Shown here piece after piece: positions 31,931-40,502 of a stretch of 64,000 nucleotides of DNA; position 1 is the stretch's first letter, and each line of letters begins with the position of its first letter. Origin of the DNA: Rhodospirillaceae bacterium UBA1479 (GTDB lineage: Bacteria; Pseudomonadota; Alphaproteobacteria; Rhodospirillales; Casp-alpha2). The stretch covers positions 62,001 to 126,000 of the forward strand of contig DCRZ01000004.1 in NCBI GenBank assembly GCA_002325375.1, in the 5' to 3' direction. The position numbers and the translations under genes were made by a program. Under the pieces are notes generated by a model, which saw only the letters and a program-made list of their open reading frames with translations, searched no databases and was not told where the DNA came from.

Positions 31931-33096
31931 CGCCGGACACGGGCGCGCCACGCCTGGCTCCTTTGCGCCTGGCCTTGTTCTACGGCGGCATCTTTCTGGC
32001 GCTGGGCATCATGGGGCCGTTCTGGCCGCTGTGGCTCAAGGAGCGGGGCCTGGACGCGGAACAGATCGGCTTGGTATTCGCCCTGGGCACCCTGGCCCGG
32101 CTCGCCGTCACCCCCTACTTCGCCCGCGCCGCCGACCGTGCCGGCGAACGCAAACGCATTCTGGTGCTGCTCAGCTTCCTGGGCGCCGTAACCTTCCTTG
32201 CCTTCCGTTGGGCTGAGAGCTTCTGGCCCATCATCCTGGTGACCGTGGTGTTCTATGCCAGCAGGGGCCCCGTGCTGCCGTTGATGGAAAGCCTGACCAT
32301 GCTGACCCGGGAGCGCACTCCCTTCGACTACGGCCGGGTGCGGCTGTGGGGCTCGATCACCTTCATCATCGGCGCCTGGGGCATGGGCCTGGTTCTGACC
32401 GACGCCCCGGTCGATTGGATCCATTGGTCGATCTTCGCATCCATCGTCCTGACCTTCCTTTGTGCCCTCGCCCTGCCCGACACGCGCGCGCCGGTCGCCG
32501 CAAAGGACGGCCGGCCGTTCCGCGAGATCATGGCCGTACCCGGTCTTATGGCGGCAATGATGGCAGCGACCTGCATTCAGGCGTCACATGCCGTCTATTA
32601 CAACTTCGGCTCCATCCATTGGCTGGCGGCGGGCCATGGGGCGGATGTCATCGGCGCGCTCTGGGCCGAAGGCGTGATTGCCGAAATCCTGCTGTTCACC
32701 TTTGCCGCCGCCACCGTGCGGCGCATCGGTGCGGTCCGCATGATCGCCATCGGCGCCGCCGCCGCGACCCTGCGCTGGGCCGGAACGGCCGGAACAACGG
32801 AGCTTGAATGGCTGGTTCTGTTGCAGGCCCTTCACGGGCTCAGCTACGGCGCGACGCACCTGGGCATCATCCACCTGATCACCGAACGGGTGGAACCGTC
32901 CCTGTCGGCCTCCGCGCAAAGCCTGTTCGCCATCACCCTGGGTGTCGGCATGAGCGCTGCGTCCTATGGCGCGGGACTGTTGTTCGCGTCTCTGGGCGGT
33001 GGCGCCTTCTGGACCATGTCGGCGCTCGCCCTGGCCGGTGCCGGATTCGCCGGATTCTCTATACTGGTACGCAGAAAAGCTGCCTCTGGCGGGTGA
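31927..33096 (+). CDS. MFS permease, LacY/HcaT-like
   Basis: 389 residues with about twelve membrane segments. The N-terminal half starts LALFYGGIFLALGIMGPFWPLWLKE-type (proline-rich first helix), and the loop between helices 2 and 3 reads RAADRAGERKR. The length and N-terminus resemble the HcaT (phenylpropionate) and nucleoside-symporter branch. The substrate is unknown. It is the last gene of the coupled ABC-F operon; the 187-base AT-richer gap after it separates it from the next gene. Confidence 0.85.
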   Translation: MTPDTGAPRLAPLRLALFYGGIFLALGIMGPFWPLWLKERGLDAEQIGLVFALGTLARLAVTPYFARAADRAGERKRILVLLSFLGAVTFLAFRWAESFWPIILVTVVFYASRGPVLPLMESLTMLTRERTPFDYGRVRLWGSITFIIGAWGMGLVLTDAPVDWIHWSIFASIVLTFLCALALPDTRAPVAAKDGRPFREIMAVPGLMAAMMAATCIQASHAVYYNFGSIHWLAAGHGADVIGALWAEGVIAEILLFTFAAATVRRIGAVRMIAIGAAAATLRWAGTAGTTELEWLVLLQALHGLSYGATHLGIIHLITERVEPSLSASAQSLFAITLGVGMSAASYGAGLLFASLGGGAFWTMSALALAGAGFAGFSILVRRKAASGG

Positions 33097-33195
33097 AATC
33101 CCCTCTCAAGGGCATATTCGAATTCTTAATTGTATAAACAATTTGCGTTGGTTTTTGCGGCTTTCGAAACAGAAACCGAATACAAATACGCACAG

Positions 33196-33225
33196 ATTGG
33201 TTTTATAAGTGAACCCTTAACCAAT
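33196..33225. repeat. Inverted repeat in the AT-rich leader before 33284
   Basis: ATTGGTT (33196-33202) and AACCAAT (33219-33225) are perfect 7-base arms around 16 bases. The gap 33097-33283 is distinctly AT-richer than its surroundings and probably contains the promoter of the next gene. Confidence 0.3.
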
Positions 33226-33283
33226 GAATCATAGAATCGAGATCACCCGGGGTGGGGAATTTCTGAGGGTACGGAGGTAAGAC

Positions 33284-33826
33284 GTGGGTTACCTAGATTC
33301 ACTGCTGGGAATCTTCAAGTTCACGAAAGATACGGACTTGGTCGCAGCGACCTGTTTGGTGCTGTTGCTGTCGAGCATCATCGGCGGCATGCTGTCCAGC
33401 ATCTTCAAGGCGTTCGGCGGCCCGCTGAAGCCCATCGCCTTTCAGGAAACCAACGGCTTTCGGATCCTGCTGTTCTATGAGATCTGCCTGGTTGCAGTCA
33501 TCTTCTATTACCACATGAACGTGACCGGCCGGATCGACGCCATTCAGGCCATCTTCTGGGTCACGACCATGCTGTCCATGCCGGTATTGTGGTTCATGGG
33601 CTCCGTCATCACCCAGGTCCTGTTCTGGGCGAAAATTTCGAAGAACAAGAAGGCCTACCGTGAACTGGTCGCCAAGCGGAAATTCGCCAAGCACAAAAAA
33701 ATGCAGGAAAAGATCCGCGAAGAGACCAAGGAATCACGGGAAGCCCAGGCACAGCGCGCCGAGATAACGGCCAAAGGCAAGAAAGGCCATCAGGCGACGG
33801 TGAAACGCCGCCGCGCCGATAGCTGA
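33284..33826 (+). CDS. Hypothetical membrane protein with basic coiled tail
   Basis: 180 residues starting at GTG 33284, with GGAGG 7 bases upstream. Three predicted membrane helices lie at about 19-38, 60-77 and 88-112. The last 65 residues are strongly basic and charged (KISKNKKAYRELVAKRKFAK and on), probably a cytoplasmic coiled coil that could bind nucleic acid or anionic lipid. I do not recognise the family. It converges with the IclR gene. Confidence 0.65.
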   Translation: MGYLDSLLGIFKFTKDTDLVAATCLVLLLSSIIGGMLSSIFKAFGGPLKPIAFQETNGFRILLFYEICLVAVIFYYHMNVTGRIDAIQAIFWVTTMLSMPVLWFMGSVITQVLFWAKISKNKKAYRELVAKRKFAKHKKMQEKIREETKESREAQAQRAEITAKGKKGHQATVKRRRADS

Positions 33827-33876
33827 CGACGTTTCCTCACGCAGGCGGAGGCACCCTGCCCGCCCCCATATTTGCT

Positions 33877-34656
33877 TTATTCAGAGGCCGCCTCGCCGCC
33901 CACCTGGGACAGCTTGGCCGCCGCACGGCGCAGCGCCGGCACGAAAGATTGCGCCCGCTCCATGGACATCCGCACGGTCGGCCCGTGACAGGCAAGCGTG
34001 CCGGCCAGGCGGCCCTTGGCGTCGGTGACGGGCACGGCGACCGCGACCATGCCTTCGATAAATTCCTGATTATCGGTGCCGACTTTCTCCCGGCGGATAT
34101 CATCCAGGTTGGCGAGCAGCGCATCCGGTTCGGTGATCGTGCCCGGCGTATGGGGGATGAGGTCGAGAGCCTGGATCATCTGGCGCCGCCGCCCGGCCGG
34201 CAACGAGGCCAGATAGAGCTTGCCGCTGGCCGTGCAATGTAGAGGCACCCGAGAGCCGATGGGCAACTGCGTGCGCAGCGGCCATTTGGTCTCCACACGG
34301 TCGATGTAATACATCTCCCCGCCCATCGGGATGTTGAAGTTGCAGGTCTCGCCGATTTCCTGTGACAGATCGGTCAGGATACGGTGGCGCTGGCTGTAGT
34401 CCGTATCGACAGCGACGGTCGCCATGGCAAGGTCGCGCAGCCTGGGGCCGACACTCAACCCATCGCCGGACGGCGACGGCGTCACGAAGCCCGTTTCCGT
34501 CAACAATGCACACAGCCGATGCACCGTCGCCTTGGGCAGCCCGGTCAGGTCTGCGATCTTGGCCGCACTCAGGGGCCGGCCCTCGCCGACCATGGCCTCG
34601 ACAATCTCCAGCGCACGGATCGACCGCGAACCCTTTTCGTCTCCGTTGTTCGCCAT
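33877..34656 (-). CDS. IclR family transcriptional regulator
   Basis: 259 residues from the ATG at 34656. The N-terminal winged HTH is at about 12-70 (SIRALEIVEAMVGEGRPLSA, then LTGLPKATVHRLCALLTETG). The C-terminal ligand-binding domain has PLHCTASGKLYLASL and the conserved VAVPVTDAKGRLAG. IclR proteins commonly control uptake and catabolism of small acids. It lies 53 bases past dctM on the same strand, so it may be co-transcribed with the TRAP genes and regulate them and the divergent dehydrogenase. Confidence 0.9.
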   Translation of the reverse strand: MANNGDEKGSRSIRALEIVEAMVGEGRPLSAAKIADLTGLPKATVHRLCALLTETGFVTPSPSGDGLSVGPRLRDLAMATVAVDTDYSQRHRILTDLSQEIGETCNFNIPMGGEMYYIDRVETKWPLRTQLPIGSRVPLHCTASGKLYLASLPAGRRRQMIQALDLIPHTPGTITEPDALLANLDDIRREKVGTDNQEFIEGMVAVAVPVTDAKGRLAGTLACHGPTVRMSMERAQSFVPALRRAAAKLSQVGGEAASE

Positions 34657-34709
34657 AACCAACTATGCCATCCGCATGAACCGAAACCGACGCAGCACCG
34701 TCGCCGAAC

Positions 34710-36029
34710 CTATTCCCCGTAGATGTAGCCCGGCAGCCATAACGCGATTTGAGGAAAAACCATGATCAGGATGAGACCGAACAACTGGATCACCATGAAC
34801 TGCATCATGCCGATGTAGATGTCCTTGAGATCCCACTCCGGCACCACGCCTTTCAGGAAGTACGCTGATAGCGCCACCGGTGGCGATAGCCAAGCTGTTT
34901 GCAGGTTAACCGCAACCAGAATGCCGAACCACACCAGATTGAAGCCAAGCTGTTCAATCAACGGCAACAGGATCGGCACGATGATCAGCACGATCGGCAC
35001 CCATTCAAGCGGCCAGCCCAACAGGAAGATCAAGGCCATGATCATGATCAGCAGAACCATGGGCGGTAGGTCCAGGCCGAGCAGCAGTTCCGTCAGCATG
35101 GTCGGCGTGCCGAGCCGCGAGAACACGGCGCCGAAGAAGTTGGAAGCCGCAACCAGGATCAGGATCAAGGCCGAGATTTCCAGCGTCTTGATCAGGGCTT
35201 CCCTGAACTTCTTGAAGGTCATCCGTCGATAGGCAAGCGTCAGCAGCAAAGCGCCGGCGGCACCGCAGCCCGCCCCTTCGGTCGGGGTCGCCAAACCGAA
35301 CATGATGGAGCCCAGCGCCGAGAACACCAGAAGCGCCGGCGGCACCAGACCAAGAATGAATTCCCGGACGATCTCGCCCATGTTGGCGGCGCGATCCTCG
35401 ATCGCCAGCGGCGGCCCCAGTTCCGGATTGATCATGCAGCGGCCAACCGCATAGACGGCATACAGGAAGGCCATCATGATGCCCGGGATGATGGCGGCGG
35501 CGAACAGGTCCGTGACCGGCACCTCAAGCACCGGGCCCATGACCACCAGCATGATCGAGGGCGGGATCAGGATGCCGAGCGTCCCGCCCGCAGTGATCGT
35601 CCCCGCGGCCAATCGCACATCGTATCCGGATCTGTTCATGGTCTTGGCTGCCATGATGCCAAGGATCGTCACCGAGGCGCCGACGATGCCCGTCGCGGCG
35701 GCAAAGATCGTCGACACGAACAACACGGCCAGATAAAGCGACCCGCGTAACCGCGACAACATCAACTGCACGGCGGAGAACAGGCGTTCCATCAGGCCCG
35801 CCTGCTCCATCAATATCCCCATGAATATGAATAGAGGGACAGCCGCCAATGTCTGTTCCAGCATGACGTTCGAGAATTGGAACGTCATCAGGTAGAACAC
35901 GACCTGGCCGAAGCCCATGTAGCCGAACACGAAGCCGAGGAAAATCAGCGTAAAGGAGATTGGGAAGCCGACGAAAATCGCCAGCAGCATCACCCCGATC
36001 AGAATAAGACCCAGGATTTCATTTTCCAT
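34710..36029 (-). CDS. dctM: TRAP transporter large permease (DctM)
   Basis: 439 residues from the ATG at 36029, two bases after the dctQ stop; a GTG at 36041 is an alternative. Twelve or so membrane segments carry family features such as FIFMGILMEQAGLMERLF, ASVTILGIMAAKTMNRSGYD and TPTEGAGCGAAGALLLT. It is the channel-forming, sodium-coupled subunit that takes substrate from the periplasmic binding protein. It is the third gene of dctP-dctQ-dctM, with iclR after it. Confidence 0.93.
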   Translation of the reverse strand: MENEILGLILIGVMLLAIFVGFPISFTLIFLGFVFGYMGFGQVVFYLMTFQFSNVMLEQTLAAVPLFIFMGILMEQAGLMERLFSAVQLMLSRLRGSLYLAVLFVSTIFAAATGIVGASVTILGIMAAKTMNRSGYDVRLAAGTITAGGTLGILIPPSIMLVVMGPVLEVPVTDLFAAAIIPGIMMAFLYAVYAVGRCMINPELGPPLAIEDRAANMGEIVREFILGLVPPALLVFSALGSIMFGLATPTEGAGCGAAGALLLTLAYRRMTFKKFREALIKTLEISALILILVAASNFFGAVFSRLGTPTMLTELLLGLDLPPMVLLIMIMALIFLLGWPLEWVPIVLIIVPILLPLIEQLGFNLVWFGILVAVNLQTAWLSPPVALSAYFLKGVVPEWDLKDIYIGMMQFMVIQLFGLILIMVFPQIALWLPGYIYGE

Positions 36030-36031
36030 TA

Positions 36032-36646
36032 TCAGGGCCACCTTCCCTTAGTCGCGGCGTAGTAGCTTTTCAGCGTTTCCGAGATGCCTTGGATGATCAG
36101 CAGCGCGATGCCCACGGGCAGCGCCGTCTTGATCGGCCCCATGTGCGGCATCCAGGCGGTATCCATGCCTTTCTCGCCGCGGATCCAGGCCAGCGTGGCG
36201 TAGTCGGTTGCCATGTAGAGGAACACCAGCATGCCGGGGAAATAGAGCACCAAATACAGCAGCAGATCGATGCGCCCCTGCATCTTGTCCGGCCATAGGC
36301 GGTAGAGAAAATCGGCGCGGATATGCACGCCCTTTGACAGGGCGTAGCCGGCGCCAAGCATGAACAAGGCGCCGTACAGCATGCGCGATATGTCATAAGC
36401 CCACATGGTGGGCGCGATGAACACGTAACGCGCCACGACCTCGTAGACCATGGCGACGAAAAGCGGCACCGTCAGCCAACAGACGATATTGCCGACGATG
36501 AGGCTGAACCGGTCGATGCCGGTGATCGTCCGCGCCATCCAACGGGGCATGTCGTCCGGCATCTTGCCCGACGGGTCGCCCCGGCGCTCGGCGATCAACT
36601 CATCGGTGATATCCAGTTCACCGGGATTCGGGTCGTGATCAGCCAT
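36032..36646 (-). CDS. dctQ: TRAP transporter small permease (DctQ)
   Basis: 204 residues with four membrane segments after a 40-residue charged N-terminus. VARYVFIAPTMWAYDISRML and GAGYALSKGVHIRADFLY are typical of DctQ, the small subunit essential for TRAP transport. AAGG lies 6 bases before the ATG. It is separated from dctP by 162 bases containing a stable hairpin, and joined to dctM by only two bases. Confidence 0.92.
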   Translation of the reverse strand: MADHDPNPGELDITDELIAERRGDPSGKMPDDMPRWMARTITGIDRFSLIVGNIVCWLTVPLFVAMVYEVVARYVFIAPTMWAYDISRMLYGALFMLGAGYALSKGVHIRADFLYRLWPDKMQGRIDLLLYLVLYFPGMLVFLYMATDYATLAWIRGEKGMDTAWMPHMGPIKTALPVGIALLIIQGISETLKSYYAATKGRWP

Positions 36647-36746
36647 CCGAACCTTCTTTTCCGTTTAGGAGTCCGCCTGGCGGCGGAAAAAGACAGACCA
36701 TGCGGTGCCGGACGTCAGGCCCGCGGGAAGACTCAGCCGGACAATG

Positions 36747-36774
36747 CGGGGGCGGACAATCGTGCCCGCCCCCG
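36747..36774 (-). terminator. Intercistronic hairpin between dctP and dctQ
   Basis: CGGGGGCGG (36747-36755) and CCGCCCCCG (36766-36774) form a 9-base-pair GC stem with a ten-base loop. No U-run follows on the minus strand. In TRAP operons such hairpins usually protect the dctP message or partly attenuate, so that the binding protein is made in excess of the permease. Confidence 0.5.
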
Positions 36775-36808
36775 TACGTCCGGCGGATGTCATGTGCAGG
36801 AGATCAGC

Positions 36809-37930
36809 CTACTTTTTCTTCTTGCTGTTGGCGTAGGCGTTGCCGAGGTTGGCGTTCGACGTTTGCGCCCCGGCCCAGAACGGCACCGCAATGTCGGCGA
36901 AGTCTTTCTGGGAATCCCAGACCTTCTTGAAGAACGCGTTTTCGGCGGCGTTCTTTTCCAGGCTCTTGCGGGCCGCGTCCATATACTCGGTGAAATAGTC
37001 GGCGGGCGTGTCATGCAGGATGACGCCGTGCTTTTCCACCAGCTCCTTCAGCGCCTTGCCGTTTTCGTAGATGCGCCAGCTCATGGCACGCGACAGCGAG
37101 GCATCGGCGGCGATTTCCATCGCCTGCTGCTGATGCGGGGTCAGGCTCTTCCAGACGTCGCCGTTCAGGTACATGTCGGCGTTGACGACCACCTGATGCA
37201 GGCCCTGCAGATAATAGTGCTTCAGCACCTTCTGGAAGCCGAACACCATGTCCGGTTTCGGGCAGCACCATTCGGCGGCGTCGATCACGCCTTTTTCCAG
37301 GGCCGGCAGAATGTCGCCGCCGCCCATGGCCACCGAGGCAACGCCGATGTCCTTGTAGGTCTGGCCGGGAATGCCCGGAGGCGTGCGGAACCGATACTTG
37401 CGGAAGTCGGCCATGGAGTTGATGGGCTCCTTGAACCAGCCGAGGGCTTCCGGGCCCACGGGCTGCAGGATGAAGCCCTTGATGTTCATGCCCATCTCTT
37501 TCCAGAGCTGTTCATAAAGCGCGCGACCGCCACCGTACTGGTACCAGCTGACCCAGGCGATGTTGTCCATGCCGACACCGCCGCCCGCGACGGGCGACCC
37601 GAACAGCATGGCCGCCGGATGATAGCCGGACCAGTAATGGGTCCAGGCAAAGCCGCCTTCAATCAGGCCCTTGTCGACCGCTTCCAGCGTTTCCTTGACG
37701 CCCACGACGGCGCCTGCGGGCAGGACTTCGATTTCAACTTCACCGTTGGTCAGTGCCGCGACGTTGGCGGCGTAATCTTTCAACATGGTGACTTCATCCG
37801 CCTTGGACGGAATCACCGACTGCACGCGGATCTTAACCTTCTTGGCCTCAGCCGTGCCGGGCGCGAAGACCGCGGCCGTCGCGAACGCCATCAGGGCGAA
37901 CACGGCAAATAAAGATTTGATTTTGTTCAT
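36809..37930 (-). CDS. dctP: TRAP transporter substrate-binding protein (DctP)
   Basis: 373 residues from the ATG at 37930. A clean Sec signal peptide (MNKIKSLFAVFALMAFATAA, then GTAEA) precedes KVKIRVQSVIPSK. The binding-protein body contains the family region FRTPPGIPGQTYKDIGV and the conserved Arg of that segment that usually holds a carboxylate. WCCPKPDMVFGFQKVLKHYY lies in domain two. The ligand is therefore probably an organic acid. The gene is divergent from the GMC dehydrogenase; paired direct repeats lie between them. Confidence 0.93.
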   Translation of the reverse strand: MNKIKSLFAVFALMAFATAAVFAPGTAEAKKVKIRVQSVIPSKADEVTMLKDYAANVAALTNGEVEIEVLPAGAVVGVKETLEAVDKGLIEGGFAWTHYWSGYHPAAMLFGSPVAGGGVGMDNIAWVSWYQYGGGRALYEQLWKEMGMNIKGFILQPVGPEALGWFKEPINSMADFRKYRFRTPPGIPGQTYKDIGVASVAMGGGDILPALEKGVIDAAEWCCPKPDMVFGFQKVLKHYYLQGLHQVVVNADMYLNGDVWKSLTPHQQQAMEIAADASLSRAMSWRIYENGKALKELVEKHGVILHDTPADYFTEYMDAARKSLEKNAAENAFFKKVWDSQKDFADIAVPFWAGAQTSNANLGNAYANSKKKK

Positions 37931-37985
37931 GCTTCCACTCCCAAACATGGGGTCCTGCCGTGCACGATTGCCGCCGGGACCGTCA

Positions 37986-38034
37986 AGAAGTCATATTAAA
38001 TTATCATTATTGAGACTTCTGCGTATCATTATTG
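37986..38034. promoter_or_regulatory. Repeat cluster between dctP and the GMC dehydrogenase gene
   Basis: TATCATTATTG occurs perfectly at 38002-38012 and 38024-38034, a 22-base period (two helical turns). AGAAGTC (37986-37992) and GACTTCT (38014-38020) form an inverted repeat across the first copy. The region is AT-rich and divergent, so it is a good candidate operator, perhaps for the IclR protein at the end of the dct operon. Confidence 0.5.
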
Positions 38035-38158
38035 CAAACATCAGTATTATCTGCAACGATGATTTCGCGAACTCACCCCATGAGCACGGCATCGCGGAGG
38101 CCCCATTCCGGCAGCCCGCCGCCACAACCAACGGAATCAGGACGACGACGAGCCAACG

Positions 38159-39784
38159 ATGGATGTAGCGACTTCTCCCCTCACCGGTGCGCCGGAATAC
38201 GATTACATCGTCATCGGCGCCGGCTCAGCCGGCTGCGTGCTCGCCAACCGCCTGAGCACCGATCCGGGCAAGCGGGTGCTTTTGCTGGAGGCCGGCGGGC
38301 GCGACACCAACCCCTGGATTCACATCCCCGTCGGCTACTTCAAGACCATCAACAATCCGGCGACGGACTGGTGTTTCAAGACCGCGCCTGATCCGGGCCT
38401 GGGCGGGCGCAGCATCAGCTGGCCGCGCGGCAAGGTTCTGGGCGGGTCCAGTTCCATCAACGGCCTGCTTTATGTCCGTGGCCAGCCGCAGGACTTCGAT
38501 CACTGGCGGCAGCTGGGCAATGCGGGGTGGTCGTTCAATGACGTGCTGCCCTATTTCCGACGCGCCGAGAACCAGGAACGCGGCGCCGACGACTTTCATG
38601 GCGCGGACGGCCCCCTGGCCGTATCGGACATGCGGGTGCGCCGGGAAATCTGCGATGCCGTCATCAAGGCGGCGGGCGAACTCGGCATTCCCGAGCGGGA
38701 TGATTTCAACCGCGATGATCAGGAAGGCGCCGGGTATTTCCAACTGACGACCCGCAACGGGCTGCGCTGCTCGACCGCCGTCGGCTACTTGAAACCGGCA
38801 AAAGGCCGCCCCAACCTGGACATCCGCACCCATGCCCAGGTCCGCAACCTGATCTTAGAGAACGGGCTCTGCACCGGTGTCGCCTTCGACGTGAAGGGCG
38901 CGCCCCGGGCCGCCGTCTGCCGGGGCGAGGTGATCCTGTCGGCAGGGGCCATCGGTTCGCCGCAAATTCTCATGCTGTCGGGCATCGGTCCGGCGCAACA
39001 CCTTACGGACATGGGTGTTCCCGTGGCGCAGGATATGCCCGGCGTCGGCGGGAACCTGCAGGATCACCTGCAATTGCGCACCATCTATCGCACCCACCGC
39101 CCGATCACCCTGAACGATCAGGCCCGCAATCCGATCCAAAAGGTCCTGATGGGCCTGGAATTCCTGCTCCGCCGCTCCGGCCCCCTGACCATGGGGGCAA
39201 GCCAGGTCGCGATCTTTGCCAAGACCCGGCCCGAACTGGAAACGCCGGACATCCAATACCATGTGCAGCCGTGGAGTGCGGACAGCCCTGGCGAAGGCAC
39301 GCACCGATTCTCGGCATTTACCCTGTCGGTCTGCCAACTGCGCCCGGAAAGCCGGGGGGACATCCGCCTCGCCTCCCCCGATCCCTTCGCCCATCCGGTG
39401 ATCCGGCCCAACTACCTGTCGACGGACCTGGACCAACAAACCGCCATCGAATCCCTAAAGCTGACGCGCCGTCTGGTCGAAACGAAGACCCTCGCCCCCT
39501 ATGTCGCCGAGGAAATGCGCCCCGGCAGCGACGCCCAAACGGATGACGAACTGCTGGAAGGCGCACGCCGCATCGCACAGACCATTTATCATCCCGTCGG
39601 GACATGTAAGATGGGCCGCGATCCGAACGCCGTCGTCGACGACCGGCTTCGGGTCCGGGGCATCCGGGGCTTAAGGGTCGCCGATGCTTCGATCATGCCG
39701 ACCATCACGTCGGGCAACACCAATGCGCCGGCCATCATGATCGGCGAAAAGGCGTCCGACATGATCATTGAGGACAATCGCTAG
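38159..39784 (+). CDS. GMC family FAD-dependent alcohol/choline dehydrogenase
   Basis: 541 residues. The FAD motif YIVIGAGSAGCVLANRLS lies at 16-33, followed by PRGKVLGGSSSINGLLYVRG (GMC signature 1), GAIGSPQILMLSGIGP (signature 2) and the catalytic His in YHPVGTCKMG near the C-terminus. It oxidises a primary or secondary alcohol to the aldehyde or ketone, passing electrons to a quinone or other acceptor. The substrate is unknown. Its divergent position with a TRAP operon suggests it acts on, or after, the imported compound. Confidence 0.92.
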   Translation: MDVATSPLTGAPEYDYIVIGAGSAGCVLANRLSTDPGKRVLLLEAGGRDTNPWIHIPVGYFKTINNPATDWCFKTAPDPGLGGRSISWPRGKVLGGSSSINGLLYVRGQPQDFDHWRQLGNAGWSFNDVLPYFRRAENQERGADDFHGADGPLAVSDMRVRREICDAVIKAAGELGIPERDDFNRDDQEGAGYFQLTTRNGLRCSTAVGYLKPAKGRPNLDIRTHAQVRNLILENGLCTGVAFDVKGAPRAAVCRGEVILSAGAIGSPQILMLSGIGPAQHLTDMGVPVAQDMPGVGGNLQDHLQLRTIYRTHRPITLNDQARNPIQKVLMGLEFLLRRSGPLTMGASQVAIFAKTRPELETPDIQYHVQPWSADSPGEGTHRFSAFTLSVCQLRPESRGDIRLASPDPFAHPVIRPNYLSTDLDQQTAIESLKLTRRLVETKTLAPYVAEEMRPGSDAQTDDELLEGARRIAQTIYHPVGTCKMGRDPNAVVDDRLRVRGIRGLRVADASIMPTITSGNTNAPAIMIGEKASDMIIEDNR

Positions 39785-39850
39785 GGCGCCCGCGCCCGAC
39801 ACGCCCATCCCGCCCCCGCGGCGGGCACGAACGCACGAAAGAGCCCGCCC

Positions 39851-40477
39851 GTGGAATTTCTCGACCCCCTGCTTCAATTCAATTTCAAGGCCTTCACCTC
39901 CATCGTTTTCATCGATCTGGTGATGTCCGGCGACAATGCCATCATCATCGGCATGGCGGCGGCGGGCCTTCCCGCCGCACACCGGCGCAAGGCCATCGCC
40001 ATCGGCATCATCGCGGCAACGGTGCTGCGCATCCTGTTCGCCTCCGTGACCTATCAACTGCTGTCGATCATCGGGCTGACCCTGGCGGGCGGGTTGCTGC
40101 TGCTTTGGGTCGCCTACAAGATGTGGCAGGAAATCCGCGCCGGCAGCCTGGAAATGCCGGACCCGGAGGCCGAGGGAACCGGCGAGGGCAAGACCCTGCG
40201 CAGTGCCGTGATCTCGATCATCATCGCCGACGTGACCATGTCGCTGGACAACGTGCTGGCCGTGGCCGGCGCCGCCCACGACGCACCGGGCATGCTGGTG
40301 TTCGGCCTGGTCCTGTCGATCCTGCTGATGGCCTTCGCCGCCAACTGGGTGGCGTCGCTGCTGGAAAAGCACAAGTGGCTGGCCTACGCCGGGCTGATCG
40401 TCGTCGCCTATGTGGCGGTGGAAATGATCTGGCGCGGCGGCAATCAGGTCGCGACCGCCGCGGCGGGGATGCTGTAG
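39851..40477 (+). CDS. TerC family integral membrane protein (YjbE/YkoY-like)
   Basis: 208 residues starting at GTG 39851. It has about seven membrane segments with the TerC signatures DLVMSGDNAIIIGMAAAGLP and ADVTMSLDNVLAVAGAAHD, whose Asp/Asn residues within the membrane are thought to bind metal. The family is linked to manganese or calcium export and tellurite resistance. It lies 66 bases after the GMC gene and converges with the CoA-lyase gene. A role in the surrounding catabolic cluster is not evident. Confidence 0.87.
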   Translation: MEFLDPLLQFNFKAFTSIVFIDLVMSGDNAIIIGMAAAGLPAAHRRKAIAIGIIAATVLRILFASVTYQLLSIIGLTLAGGLLLLWVAYKMWQEIRAGSLEMPDPEAEGTGEGKTLRSAVISIIIADVTMSLDNVLAVAGAAHDAPGMLVFGLVLSILLMAFAANWVASLLEKHKWLAYAGLIVVAYVAVEMIWRGGNQVATAAAGML

Positions 40478-40502
40478 CCGCTCTCCCCGCCTTGGCCGTT
40501 CC

